From positions 1-64,000 of the forward strand of contig DATKPK010000046.1 in assembly GCA_035524095.1 (NCBI GenBank): a DNA stretch of 64,000 nt. The letters are read 5' to 3'. Source of the stretch: DATJUF01 sp035524095 (GTDB lineage Bacteria; Desulfobacterota; Binatia; Binatales; Binataceae). The notes beneath the pieces are model-generated. The model was not told the DNA's origin. It searched no databases and worked only from the letters and a program-made list of their open reading frames with translations. Made by a program: the position numbers and the translations under genes. Every line of letters starts with the position of its first letter. Positions within the stretch are counted from its first letter, which is position 1. This document shows, piece by piece, positions 35,597-44,339 of the stretch.

Positions 35597-36247
35597 ATGA
35601 ACCGAGACTTTGAAATTAAGCAACTGCTGCGCGCCTTTCGTGGTGGGATCATGAGCGAAGCGGCCTTCGAAGAGGAAATAACCCGCCTTGAACACGAATC
35701 CGCCGGGCAAGATCAAACTTCGAATCCACCGCCGTTCGAAGCATGCGGAAGATCGTATCGATCAGAGCGTGATGGTGTGCTCAGCTTCCTTGACGAATTG
35801 CATGCCGCGCAGATGGATTCGGCAGTAGGGTTTGCAAAATGGTCGGCGGTATGCCGAACGAAAGGTCTGCGGACGGGACTGCTGGTCGCAGCCGAACGAG
35901 CCGCCTATCATACGCGTATTATTCAGCGTCGCATGCACGAACTAGCCGGCGAGCTGCACGCTACCACCAGCGAGCAAGGCCAGCGGCTGATAGAGGTCCT
36001 CGCGAACAGTCAAATTTCAGATGTCGAAAAGCTGGCGGCGCTGGCCCCGATGATTCAGGAACCACAACGCTCCATCGCGCCCCTACTAGCGTTCGCCGCA
36101 GCACTCGCTAACGATCTTGAGACGAAACAGGCGTTGCGCCTGATCGCGGAAGACGAATTGTCAACCGCGAGCTGGCTGCAGGAAGTTTACGGCGCGATGA
36201 CGACGATGCAACCTAATGCTACGGCGGCTCCGGCGCCGCAGCAATGA
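35597..36247 (+). CDS. Ferritin-like four-helix protein, copy A
   Basis: A 216-residue helical protein that has a paralogue at 59295-59927, with shared blocks LLRAFRGGI..., FE...SYRSER, SFLDELHAAQ, ERAAYHTRII (residues about 100-109), EDELSTASWL. The acidic and His positions (ExxxxH, then EDEL) suit a ferritin-like diiron or helical bundle, but metal binding is inferred only. I do not recognise a named family; ferritin-like fold is a pattern judgement. Followed, with ATGA overlap at 36244 (or a separate GTG start), by a small protein. Located within the stress island. Confidence 0.55.
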   Translation: MNRDFEIKQLLRAFRGGIMSEAAFEEEITRLEHESAGQDQTSNPPPFEACGRSYRSERDGVLSFLDELHAAQMDSAVGFAKWSAVCRTKGLRTGLLVAAERAAYHTRIIQRRMHELAGELHATTSEQGQRLIEVLANSQISDVEKLAALAPMIQEPQRSIAPLLAFAAALANDLETKQALRLIAEDELSTASWLQEVYGAMTTMQPNATAAPAPQQ

Positions 36248-36261
36248 TTAGGGAGTACACC

Positions 36262-36477
36262 GTGGCGAAGCGGTCCCGTAAAAAACTACCCAAAACGGAC
36301 ATTATCGATGCTGTCGTTCAGGATGCCGAACTGACCGTCGAGCAGGTTGAAACGGTGGTCAAAGAGGCCGCGGAGTCGGCTGGAAGAGCGCTGACTAAAG
36401 TCATCAAACCAAAGGAGATGGCGCCAGGATCAGCCCCACTCGCAGAAGACCAGCGTTTCAAGGTTCCTTCGGAATAG
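36262..36477 (+). CDS. Small conserved-looking basic/amphipathic protein
   Basis: From GTG 36262 the product has 71 residues: a basic start AKRSRKKLPKTD, an amphipathic helix (DAVVQDAELTVEQVETVVKEAAESAGRALTKVIK) and a short tail. GTG 36262 is preceded by AGGGAG at seven bases, a better start than the ATG at 36244 that overlaps the ferritin-like gene stop. Not recognised. The spacing suggests translational coupling with copy A. Confidence 0.55.
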   Translation: MAKRSRKKLPKTDIIDAVVQDAELTVEQVETVVKEAAESAGRALTKVIKPKEMAPGSAPLAEDQRFKVPSE

Positions 36478-36534
36478 TCCTCACTTCGATCCATCATACT
36501 GCGGCATCTCGCAACCGGATCATTCCGAGCCGTA

Positions 36535-36726
36535 TTAGGCATTGCGGGGTCTCCTGGTGATTTCATTGCGATGGGTCATCTTTTTGAAAATTGCCATCAC
36601 GATTCGATAGAACTGCATGCCATTTGCATAAGGGTACTCTTCGCGCGCGACAGCCTTGGCGTGTTCCCAAGCGATTTCATCTTCAGGGGTTTTAACGACG
36701 TTGACAGGCATCACACGGTACTTCAA
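36535..36726 (-). CDS. Small protein with W-x-x-A-K-x-x-A motif
   Basis: A 63-residue product with EIAWEHAKAVAREEYP, and YRIVMAIFKKMTHRN. The pattern W-E-x-A-K-x-x-A ... I-V-M-x-I-F-K-K-M recurs in small uncharacterised bacterial proteins, which supports a real gene. It is minus-strand, 28 bases downstream (in the transcript sense) of the acetyl-CoA hydrolase gene start region. Function unknown. Confidence 0.55.
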   Translation of the reverse strand: MKYRVMPVNVVKTPEDEIAWEHAKAVAREEYPYANGMQFYRIVMAIFKKMTHRNEITRRPRNA

Positions 36727-36754
36727 AAGGCTTTCTGACTTGCCGGCCGTCCCC

Positions 36755-38065
36755 TCAAAGGTAGCCCAATGCCTTTGCTTGTTCTGTTAATTCATTTCTG
36801 AATTTCGGATGAGCGATTGCGATCATGGCTTCGGCCCGCTCGGCTGTTGATTTGCCCCTCAAGTTAGCAACCCCGTATTCAGTGACTACATATTGGACCT
36901 CAGCTCTGGGATCTGTAGTTGGCCCCACAATCTTCGGCACAATGCGCGACACCGAACCGTTCTTAGCTGTCGAATAAGCGGTCAAAATCGATCTACCTTC
37001 CTTCGACAGTTGTGCCCCACGGACGAAATCCAACTGGCCACCGGGAGCGCTATACTGTACTTCTCCAATTGCCTCGGAGTTAACCTCACCATCGAGGCCG
37101 ACTTCAAGAAAGCCACTGATCGATATCATTCGATCGTTCCGCCCAATAACATTCGGATCATTCACGAAATCGACGGAATAAGCTTCCATGCTCGAGTTGT
37201 CGTTCAAGAAGCTGTAGAACTTCTTATCTCCTGCGGCGAGTGTATAGACGTTTTTGTAAGGTCGCACATTCTTGAATTTGTTTGTGATAACTCCTGCTTC
37301 TATGAGAGCTGCGACCGGCGGCGTCATAAGTTCGGTGTGAATCCCAAGGTCTCTGTGATTCATGAGCTCGGCACACACCGCGTTGGGAACTGCACCGACG
37401 CCGATTTGCAGCGTTCCGCGGTCTGGGACCAACTCAGCGATCAGCTTGCCAATCCTGCGATCGGCCTCCGTGGGCGCTCGCATCGGCAGCTCTGCCAGCG
37501 GACTCTCGTGCTCAACGATCGCCGTTACGTCCGATAGATGAATTGCAGAATCACCAAAGGTTCGTGGCATTTGCGGATTCACTTCGACAATTAGCCGCTT
37601 GGCGATTCTCGCTGTCGGAATCGTATAGTCCGCGTTGGTGCCACAACTGAAAAAGCCACCCTTGTCCATCGGCGCGACCTGAACCATGAACGTATCAATC
37701 CCGATGTCAGCCAGGATTGCAGGCATCGCGCTGAAGTTTCCCGGCATATAAAAGATCACTTGCCGATGCTCTTCACGGCCCCTTCGTGCCAGCAGGCGCT
37801 CAACGACGGTGGGAAAAAACGGATGCGGTTTGACAACGTTTAGATATTCATATTTCAAGATTGTCTGTGCAGCCGCCGCCACCGAATGAGAGTAATAAAC
37901 CTTCAGCTCCTGAATAGTACCGGCTTTGATCCGGCTTTCCAGAGCTTCGAGCAAGCAAGGCGGTTCGCTGATCGCCATTCCCATCGATAGCGTTCCGCGA
38001 GACGGTATCAGCCGGACTGCTTGCTCGGCCGTCATCAACTTCGATTGATATTCTTGGGCATACAT
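36755..38065 (-). CDS. Acetyl-CoA hydrolase/transferase (4-hydroxybutyrate CoA-transferase type)
   Basis: A 436-residue class I CoA-transferase. It begins KLMTAEQAVRLIPSRGTLSMGMA, contains IGVGAVPNAVCAEL (CoA-binding loop) and ends VQYVVTEYGVANLRGKSTAERAEAMIAIAHPKFR, the standard C-terminal block. It moves CoA between acetate and another acyl acid, or hydrolyses acetyl-CoA, during fermentation-like energy metabolism. It lies upstream of a small minus-strand gene and next to a universal stress protein gene on the same strand. Confidence 0.92.
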   Translation of the reverse strand: MYAQEYQSKLMTAEQAVRLIPSRGTLSMGMAISEPPCLLEALESRIKAGTIQELKVYYSHSVAAAAQTILKYEYLNVVKPHPFFPTVVERLLARRGREEHRQVIFYMPGNFSAMPAILADIGIDTFMVQVAPMDKGGFFSCGTNADYTIPTARIAKRLIVEVNPQMPRTFGDSAIHLSDVTAIVEHESPLAELPMRAPTEADRRIGKLIAELVPDRGTLQIGVGAVPNAVCAELMNHRDLGIHTELMTPPVAALIEAGVITNKFKNVRPYKNVYTLAAGDKKFYSFLNDNSSMEAYSVDFVNDPNVIGRNDRMISISGFLEVGLDGEVNSEAIGEVQYSAPGGQLDFVRGAQLSKEGRSILTAYSTAKNGSVSRIVPKIVGPTTDPRAEVQYVVTEYGVANLRGKSTAERAEAMIAIAHPKFRNELTEQAKALGYL

Positions 38066-38180
38066 TCAATTAGACTTTTCGATTAGAAACGGCGAGAACG
38101 CACCTGTTATCGGTATGCCTCACGGGCAGAAACTGGCCGGCGCTTTTTCGGGCCGTTGTGTCGTCTTCATTTGAAGGCTT

Positions 38181-38639
38181 TCATGATTTCTTTTCGGATT
38201 TACCGTGGCTTGTGCCGCGTATCGTCAAAACCGGGCAACCAGCCTTGCGCACTACTCCTTCGGCCACACTTCCAAGAACGAGATGTGCGATTCCTCCACG
38301 ACCGTGTGTCGCGATAACCACGAGATCCGGTTGATACTTCTGCTGCGCGTCAAGAATGCAGGTGACGATGTCGCCGGTGTACAAAAGCGATTCATGCTTC
38401 AGCCCACTCAGTTTCGACTTCGCGATATCTTCAAGCTTGGCTCGGGCGGCTTTCTCCTGATCTTCATAGAGTGCGCGCGGCGGTGGGATTTCACCTAAGG
38501 CGACGACGAGCGGCAAAACATGCATCAAGATGAGAGTGCTCTTGAAGTGACTCGCAAGCTCGATAGCTCTGTCGAGTGCGGCCACAGAATTGTCGTCGAA
38601 GTCGATCGGGCAGAGAATGCTTTTGAATGGAAACGTCAT
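38181..38639 (-). CDS. Universal stress protein (UspA family)
   Basis: A 152-residue Usp. The start FPFKSILCPIDFDDNSVAALDRAIELAS and the ATP-binding C-terminal pattern IATHGRGGIAHLVLGSVAEGVVRKAGCPVLTI (G-x2-G-x9-G-S) are complete. This places it among the ATP-binding class. It is cytoplasmic and probably induced by energy or oxygen limitation. Followed on the same strand by the acetyl-CoA hydrolase gene, 116 bases downstream. Confidence 0.93.
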   Translation of the reverse strand: MTFPFKSILCPIDFDDNSVAALDRAIELASHFKSTLILMHVLPLVVALGEIPPPRALYEDQEKAARAKLEDIAKSKLSGLKHESLLYTGDIVTCILDAQQKYQPDLVVIATHGRGGIAHLVLGSVAEGVVRKAGCPVLTIRGTSHGKSEKKS

Positions 38640-38708
38640 GATCGATTTCCTTCCTTGAAGGTCTCTATTGTTTCAATTTCTATGCTGCAGCCGTCACGCT
38701 TTCTCCCG

Positions 38709-38882
38709 TCACCGGTTGAGCGGGATCAGATCATCGATCCATTCTTCGGCGTCTGCACGCCGTGCAAAATTGCCTTCCAGCTTCTGGTCCTGCCAGAATA
38801 CTTCCCAACGCCCGGTGTCGGGGTTTAGAAGGATAATGTAGCCGTAAAGCTGTGTAGAACTCTCGTTGTGCTCATTACGCAT
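38709..38882 (-). CDS. Small Trp-rich protein (57 residues)
   Basis: An open frame from ATG 38882 to a TGA at 38709-38711. The sequence includes LYGYIILLNPDTGRWEVFWQDQKLEGNFARRADAEEWIDDLIPLNR in parts, with three Trp, a beta-turn-beta pattern and an acidic end, which looks like a small folded domain. Not recognised. It lies between the universal stress gene and the frameshifted CBS gene. Confidence 0.55.
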   Translation of the reverse strand: MRNEHNESSTQLYGYIILLNPDTGRWEVFWQDQKLEGNFARRADAEEWIDDLIPLNR

Positions 38883-39310
38883 TGGACTTTGCCGCTACTC
38901 CAGTCGCTTCAGACCTAACCAGCAACAGGTCGCTGGGTCGCATTATTCATTCCACGTCAGAAATTCCGTACATCAGACTCCCTCGGTTGAGCAACTGTAG
39001 CGAAAAGGCGCAGAGGCTAACCGGGGAGTGTCGCCTTCGGGCGCACGCGATCTGATTCGAAGGACCAATGACCCTAATATCAGCGGAGCTTTGCGACCGC
39101 AGGGCTTAAGTGCGAACGGCATGAATCTGGCTGTTCAGCCATTTTGCGAGCGGAAGCTGACAAGGTGAAGCCCGTACCGACGCATTGTAAACACGCGCCC
39201 GGAAAAGTACCGATGCAAGTCGCAACTTCGAAAGGCGGAGGAGCGGGCTCGAAGCTAATATTGCAAGAAACTTTCTAGTCTCCTGGATGAAGTTACAAGG
39301 AAGTTTTGTG
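38883..39310. other. Region without a clear gene
   Basis: About 430 bases between the 57-residue gene (minus) and the CBS pseudogene (plus). Short antisense open frames occur but lack protein-like composition. It presumably contains divergent promoters. Confidence 0.4.
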
Positions 39311-39735
39311 ATGGAAAAGCTGCAGGTACGCGATCTTATGACGCCAGACGTAACGACGCTCAAGCGAGATGACAGGCTCACGATAGCCGACGACATTATG
39401 CAACTCGGGCGCATTCGCCATCTACCGGTTACCGACGATGACGATGAGAGTGAATTAGTTGGGATAATAAATCAGCGCGATCTGTTTCGCGGTGCGTTGG
39501 CCCAGGCGCTTGGCTATGGGGAACACGGCCGGCGGATGATTCTCGATACGTTACTAGTCAACGATGTAATGGCTACCGAGGTGATTACGACTAGTCCCGA
39601 TACTCTGTTAGTTAATGCAGCGCGCACCTTTCCGAGAAGAAGATAGGCTGTCTTCCCGTAATTGAGAAAGGAAGGCTGGTTGGAATATTGACCGAGGGAG
39701 ATTTCGTAGCGCTGTTCGCCCGTGGAACCTTCTAG
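39311..39735 (+). pseudogene. Two-CBS-domain protein, frameshifted
   Basis: From ATG 39311 the first CBS domain reads in frame (QVRDLMTPDVTTLKRDD; ELVGIINQRDLFRG). The second begins (LVNDVMATEVITTSPDTLLVNAA) and then leaves frame near 39630. The continuing frame reads KKIGCLPVIEKGRLVGILTEGDFVAL to a TAG at 39733-39735. A one-base loss (or two-base gain) accounts for it. Restored length is about 140 residues, normal for a Bateman pair. It could be a sequencing error, a decaying gene or a programmed shift; the latter has no supporting signal. Confidence 0.8.
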
Positions 39736-39740
39736 CAAGA

Positions 39741-40361
39741 ATGGCAAGAATGAGACCAGAAATGATCGTCACCGAATTAATGACCCCAAACCCGCTGATG
39801 GTCACACCAAGGGATAGTTTGGAGCTAGCACGCGCGAAGATGGAAGCCGGGAAGTTCCGGCAACTCCCGGTGGTCGACCAAGGACAACTGGTTGGCATAG
39901 TCACTGATCGCGACCTGCGCCGGCATATCGGCCAACTCGCGCACACACGTGTGGATGCCGTAATGACGGCGCACCCCTATTCGGTCCACCCCACCACACC
40001 GGTCGAGGAGGCGGCTGAGCTTCTTATAGTAAATAAATTCGGTAGCCTTCCTGTTACAGACGAAAATGGCAAGTTAGTCGGCATCATAACCGCCACCGAT
40101 ATGCTGCGGGCGCTAACGGCGATATTGGGCGCTGCTTCAGATGGAAGTTCCAGAATTGATCTCGACGTCAAAGGCTCCGGCGAGATTTCAGCGGCGACTG
40201 GCTTGGTGCAAACGATCTGCTCACTGCGTGGTATTGGTACTTATCGCCGAGGCAATTCTGAGAGCGAGATTCTATATATGCGGGTTCCTTCGGCCAGCGC
40301 GCAACTGGCCGCCAGTACGTTGAAAGAATACGGGTTTAGGGTTCTTGCCGTCCATGCTTGA
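39741..40361 (+). CDS. CBS-domain protein with C-terminal ACT-like domain (AcuB-like)
   Basis: A 206-residue protein: CBS one about 10-60 (GKFRQLPVVDQGQLVGIVTDRDL), CBS two about 75-125 (NKFGSLPVTDENGKLVGIITATDML), then an ACT-like fold (about 140-206; ISAATGLVQTICSLRGIGTY...). This is the AcuB-type layout, where a nucleotide-sensing Bateman pair drives a small-ligand domain. A second in-frame ATG nine bases on is an alternative start. It follows the frameshifted CBS gene closely, so the pair was probably an operon. Confidence 0.88.
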   Translation: MARMRPEMIVTELMTPNPLMVTPRDSLELARAKMEAGKFRQLPVVDQGQLVGIVTDRDLRRHIGQLAHTRVDAVMTAHPYSVHPTTPVEEAAELLIVNKFGSLPVTDENGKLVGIITATDMLRALTAILGAASDGSSRIDLDVKGSGEISAATGLVQTICSLRGIGTYRRGNSESEILYMRVPSASAQLAASTLKEYGFRVLAVHA

Positions 40362-40519
40362 AAGGTCCTAGGGTTCCGAGGGTGGCTCTACTGCTGACGA
40401 ACGCTCCCGATTATGGCTCGCGCTTTGCCGCCTTTTCCATAGCTGATCACATTCATAAAACGTTGAAGCACCAGCATCGAGGAGGCTAGCTTCAATTCCG
40501 CTCCCTCCGCGGTGAAATC

Positions 40520-41283
40520 GTGAAATCGAATCCGAATCTGGAACAAGCCAAGCTGGACGAGCTGATTGAGCGCTTGAGCGAAATCAGGCGAGCACTGACC
40601 GATGCCGAGGCCACTCTTAAAAGTGGACTTGACGGCATCCACCCAATCTACTAGAAAAGCGCGCGCAAGCTCATGCATTATGTCGCCTTGCGCCATCGCG
40701 GCATACGCCCTCTCCAACGGGAGCTAGCTGAATTAAGACTTTCATCGCTGGGGCGAGCGGAAGCTCACGTGATGGCAACGGTCGCCTCAGTGCTCGCTGC
40801 AGTTCATGGCTTGGCTGGACGAACGTGGCAGCCTTTGCCGTGCGAACTTGATTTTCTGGAAGGCAATATGCTGCTGCGCGAACACACTGAGACTTTGATC
40901 GGGCCAAGTCCAGAGCAAAGGGCTGAGCGAATTATGGCGACAATGCCGAGCGAGACAAGCTGCGAAACTCAGCATTGATTCGCTAAGCCCGAAAGACCTC
41001 GAAGATCTCGAGGTGGTCACTAAGTACGCTGACATTGTTCGGATGTCGTTCGTGCGTGAGGCTCGCAACCTCGAGGCGCTCGAGCCTATCTAACACGGCT
41101 CGGCCGTCCTGATCTCGGAATCCTGCTTAAGATAGAAACGCGGAAAGCGTTTGGCAATTTCCGGTTGCTCTTCGCTTGCTGTGATGCACCGGACGGCGGG
41201 TGTCATGATCGCGCGCGGTGATCTGGCCGTTGAATGCGGTTATAAACGAATGGCAGAGATTCTAGAGGAGATCCTTTTCGGCT
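40520..41283 (+). pseudogene. pyk: Pyruvate kinase, decayed remnant
   Basis: Reading from GTG 40520 gives LEQAKLDELIERLSEIRRAL, a TAG at 40652-40654, then in the same frame KSARKLMHYVALRHRGIRPLQRELAELRLSSLGRAEAHVMATVASVLAAVHGL, which is the N-terminal extension found on some pyruvate kinases. From 40976 other frames give DSLSPKDLEDLEVVTKYADIVRMSFVREAR, then LGILLKIETRKAFGNF, and finally GVMIARGDLAVECGYKRMAEILEEIL, the catalytic-domain end of pyruvate kinase. The middle of the barrel is missing, so deletions and several shifts or stops have occurred. It ends against the fabI gene. Identification is firm; no functional product is expected. Confidence 0.85.
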
Positions 41284-42054
41284 CTACCCTATGATATGCG
41301 TACCGCAATCGACAAACGTAATATTGCCAGTAATGTGGCGTGCCGCATCGCTTACCAGAAAAGCCGCCATTGCTCCCACGTCGTCAGTGCTGAGCGGTTT
41401 TTCGTGGAGAGGTGACTTTCGCTGCGCCTCGCGCAGCAGCTCCTCGAAATCGGCCAGCCCTCCCGCCGCCCGTGTTAGAATAGGGCCCGGCGACAGAGCG
41501 TTGACACGGATATGGCTCTTGCCCATTTCCGCCGCGAGGTACTTGACCACACCTTCCAGCGCCGATTTGACTGGCCCCATTATGTTGTAGTGCTCGACGA
41601 CTTGTTCTGCGCCGTAGTTGCTCGTGGTGAGCAGGCAACCTCCTGCAGTCATCAGCGGCTCGGCGAAGTGCGCCATGCGGACGAACGAATAGCAGGAGAT
41701 ATCCATTGCGGTCAGAAACCCTTGGCGTGAACAGTCTGCCACGCGGCCCTGCAAATCTTCTTTCGGCGCGAAAGCAATAGCATGTAGCAGAAAGTCGAGC
41801 TTCTCCCACTTGGCTTTGACGGCATTAAATACGGCTTCGATCTGCGCGTCGTCGCGCACCTCCAGCGGAAGAATGATTGATGCTCCCAACTGCTGCGCCA
41901 GTGGGCGCACATAGGGTTCCGCCTTCGCGTTCAGATAGGTGATGGCAAGCTCCGCGCCTTCAGCCTGAAATGCTTTGGCGCAGCCCCACGCGATCGAATG
42001 CTCATTGGCGATGCCGACGACCAGCCCTTTTTTGCCCGCGAGCGATTGGGTCAT
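41284..42054 (-). CDS. fabI: Enoyl-ACP reductase (FabI type)
   Basis: From ATG 42054 it has 256 residues, matching E. coli numbering; the frame extends to 42087. The FabI blocks are clear: GLVVGIANEHSIAWG (NAD site), HAIAFAP, YNIMGPVKSALEGVV with catalytic Tyr156 and Lys163, and NALSPGPILTRAAGG. It reduces enoyl-ACP in fatty-acid synthesis. Residue 146, Tyr in E. coli, is Asn here, with a Tyr at 147. A divergent, island-borne FabI may have a specialised role rather than being the sole housekeeping copy. Confidence 0.9.
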   Translation of the reverse strand: MTQSLAGKKGLVVGIANEHSIAWGCAKAFQAEGAELAITYLNAKAEPYVRPLAQQLGASIILPLEVRDDAQIEAVFNAVKAKWEKLDFLLHAIAFAPKEDLQGRVADCSRQGFLTAMDISCYSFVRMAHFAEPLMTAGGCLLTTSNYGAEQVVEHYNIMGPVKSALEGVVKYLAAEMGKSHIRVNALSPGPILTRAAGGLADFEELLREAQRKSPLHEKPLSTDDVGAMAAFLVSDAARHITGNITFVDCGTHIIG

Positions 42055-42165
42055 AACGCGTTTCTCAGTTCCTGGTCTGTCAGACACGCGGTGATGTTGG
42101 ACATGCCGAACTCCTTTTCCTAGGACCGCAAAAGCCGACAGGCAATCGAGATATCTCCCTTTGGG

Positions 42166-43053
42166 TCAATTCATCAATTTTCGTGCGAGGAACTCGCGAA
42201 TCGCGCTCGCAATCTCGCCGACATGCGTCTCGAGCGCAAAATGGCCAGTATCATAAAAGTGAATCTCGGCGTCGGGATTATCACGCGTAAACGCCTGCGC
42301 GCCAGCGGGCAGGAAGAACGGGTCGGTCTTGCCCCACACGGCGAGCGTAGGCGGGCGCCGCGCTCGGAAAAACTCCTGGAACTTCGGATAAAGTGCGACG
42401 TTACTGGCGTAGTCAAGGAAAAGATCGAGCTGGATATCTTCGTTCCCCGGATGTGCCAAGAGCGCCGAGTCAAGCGAATAGGACTCCGGCGCTAGCAGCG
42501 CATCGTCGGTCACACCGTGCTGGTATTGGAGTTTGGTAGCTTCGGGCGTAAGAAAGCCACGAAGTGCTGCGCGATTGGCGGCAGTGGGATCTTTCCAGTA
42601 CTTCTGAATCGGATTCCAACCTTCGCTCAATCCTTCTTCGTAGGCGTTGCCATTTTGCGAGATAATAGCGGTGATGCGTTCAGGATGTTTCAGTGCGAGG
42701 CGGAAACCAACCGGCGCGCCGTAATCAAAAACATATATCGCGAAAGGCCCAAGCGCGATCGTATGCGTGAAATCGTCGATGACATCCGCAAGATTGTCGA
42801 AAGTATACTTGAATGACGCGCGGTCCGGCCCTTCCGTGAAGCCGAAGCCCGGCAGGTCGGGAGCGACCAGACGGTACCGATCGGCGAGCAGCGGGATCAG
42901 CCCACGGAACATGTGCGACGAAGTCGGAAAGCCGTGGAGCAGTAGCAGAGCGGGAGCGTCCGTCTCCCCGGCCTCGCGATAAAAAATTTTCATCCCACGC
43001 ACGCTCGCTTTACGATAATGCACTGGCGGCGAAGATATCTGAGCGCTATTCAT
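42166..43053 (-). CDS. Alpha/beta hydrolase (haloalkane-dehalogenase/epoxide-hydrolase-like)
   Basis: From ATG 43053, preceded by AGGAG at nine bases, it has 295 residues. Blocks: LLHGFPTSSHMFRGLIPLLADRYRLVAPDLPGFGFTEGP, nucleophile region VFDYGAPVGFRLAL with Asp in the elbow (as in dehalogenases, epoxide hydrolases and fluoroacetate dehalogenases), a WGKTDPFF segment with the likely acid, and HFALETH with the catalytic His. Substrate is unknown. It lies 112 bases from fabI on the same strand. Confidence 0.88.
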   Translation of the reverse strand: MNSAQISSPPVHYRKASVRGMKIFYREAGETDAPALLLLHGFPTSSHMFRGLIPLLADRYRLVAPDLPGFGFTEGPDRASFKYTFDNLADVIDDFTHTIALGPFAIYVFDYGAPVGFRLALKHPERITAIISQNGNAYEEGLSEGWNPIQKYWKDPTAANRAALRGFLTPEATKLQYQHGVTDDALLAPESYSLDSALLAHPGNEDIQLDLFLDYASNVALYPKFQEFFRARRPPTLAVWGKTDPFFLPAGAQAFTRDNPDAEIHFYDTGHFALETHVGEIASAIREFLARKLMN

Positions 43054-43209
43054 GAGGCTTGTCTCCTTTTGATTCTTGCTAACGGGTCGCGTACGGAACC
43101 TGGGCATAGCCACCAATCACTCTTGCAGGGTATGTGATGAACTGGTTTCCCTATGCCCAGAGCGCACTTGAATGAAGCCGATTCAGTTGCGCGGCTGTCA
43201 GACGCGTCG

Positions 43210-44076
43210 CTAGCGGAAGCTAAACAGGCGCAGGCGTCTTTTCACTACCTCGCTCACATCCTGAACCACTGGCGGCAGGATCTTGTAGGGCGCGACCTCG
43301 CCGGGCTGAGCTTGTAGTGCTCGTTCCATCCCGCCACGCCATGCGAATCGCAACTCCGTGTTGACGTGGACGATGTTCATGCCTGCCCTTATTGCCTGCT
43401 GAAAGTCTTCATCGTGCGTTCCAGAGCCACCATGCAAGGTCATGAAGACACTAGCCGCCGTTTTGATTTCCGCTATTCTCTTAATATCTAATCGTTTTTC
43501 GGCTTGACCATGAACCATGCTTTGCAGCAGACCGTGCATATTTCCAACTGCAGGCGCGAGCACATCGACCTTAGTTGCAGCGACAAACTGCGCTGCCTCC
43601 TCGGGCGTGGTTAACACGCCCACGCCTTCGGGGGCCTTCTCAAGAATTTCCGAAGAAGCGCCGATCCATCCGACCTCCCCCTCAACCAAGATTGCGGGAT
43701 TGATCGATTTGACAGTTTCAACTGCTTGCTTCGTCTGGACAATGTTTTCCTCCAAGGGCAGTCCAGAACCGTCAAAGATGATTTCGTCGAATCCTGCTCT
43801 GGCCACTTCCTCGGCCTTGGCCAATGAGTGAGTATGGTCCGCATTCAGGAAGATCGTCTGGCCGAATTCTTCACGGACACTTCTGACGAGCGCAGCGGCC
43901 TGATGAACACCGACGAATGCGCGTTCACCCTCAGATACGCCTACCATCACGGGCAAATTCAATTCGCGCGCAGATAGGCAGACCGCCTTGAATGCAACGA
44001 GATCTGAAAAATTGAAGTGACCGATCGCCACGTGGTCTCGTTGCACATCCTGCAGAACATCTTTAAGTGTTTTCAT
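43210..44076 (-). CDS. Class II fructose/tagatose-bisphosphate aldolase family protein
   Basis: A 288-residue class II aldolase. Zinc-ligand blocks are present: NADHTHSLAKAEE (His-x-His), VEGEVGWIG and LHGGSGTHDEDFQQAIRAGMNIVHVNT. The GHFNFSDLVAFKAV start and final KILPPVVQDVSEVVKRRL agree with the family. It cleaves or forms a ketose phosphate via an enolate on zinc. Sequence cannot decide the sugar. It sits between an alpha/beta hydrolase and an SDR gene on the same strand. Confidence 0.9.
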   Translation of the reverse strand: MKTLKDVLQDVQRDHVAIGHFNFSDLVAFKAVCLSARELNLPVMVGVSEGERAFVGVHQAAALVRSVREEFGQTIFLNADHTHSLAKAEEVARAGFDEIIFDGSGLPLEENIVQTKQAVETVKSINPAILVEGEVGWIGASSEILEKAPEGVGVLTTPEEAAQFVAATKVDVLAPAVGNMHGLLQSMVHGQAEKRLDIKRIAEIKTAASVFMTLHGGSGTHDEDFQQAIRAGMNIVHVNTELRFAWRGGMERALQAQPGEVAPYKILPPVVQDVSEVVKRRLRLFSFR

Positions 44077-44339
44077 AAATTGAACCGATTCTCACGATGG
44101 CATTAAAAGCAGTAGTACTTGTACACGGGAAACTGAGCGCGGGGCGCGTCTCTGGCTTTTCTGGTACCTGGATCGCGACTGGCGGAATCTCACAGCCTGA
44201 TCTGAGCACACATCTTTAAGGTCGAATTGTCCGATGGCGGCATTCAACCCCACATTTTCATAGGCAAAACCCCTCGCTCGACTCGGAAAATGACCATTCG
44301 GTGATCATCGGAGCTAGAAGGTTACGGACGCGGCACCGA

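Noticed and set aside
40388..40717. 109-codon minus-strand frame
   Set aside because: It is antisense to the pyruvate kinase remnant, whose N-terminal blocks are recognisable.
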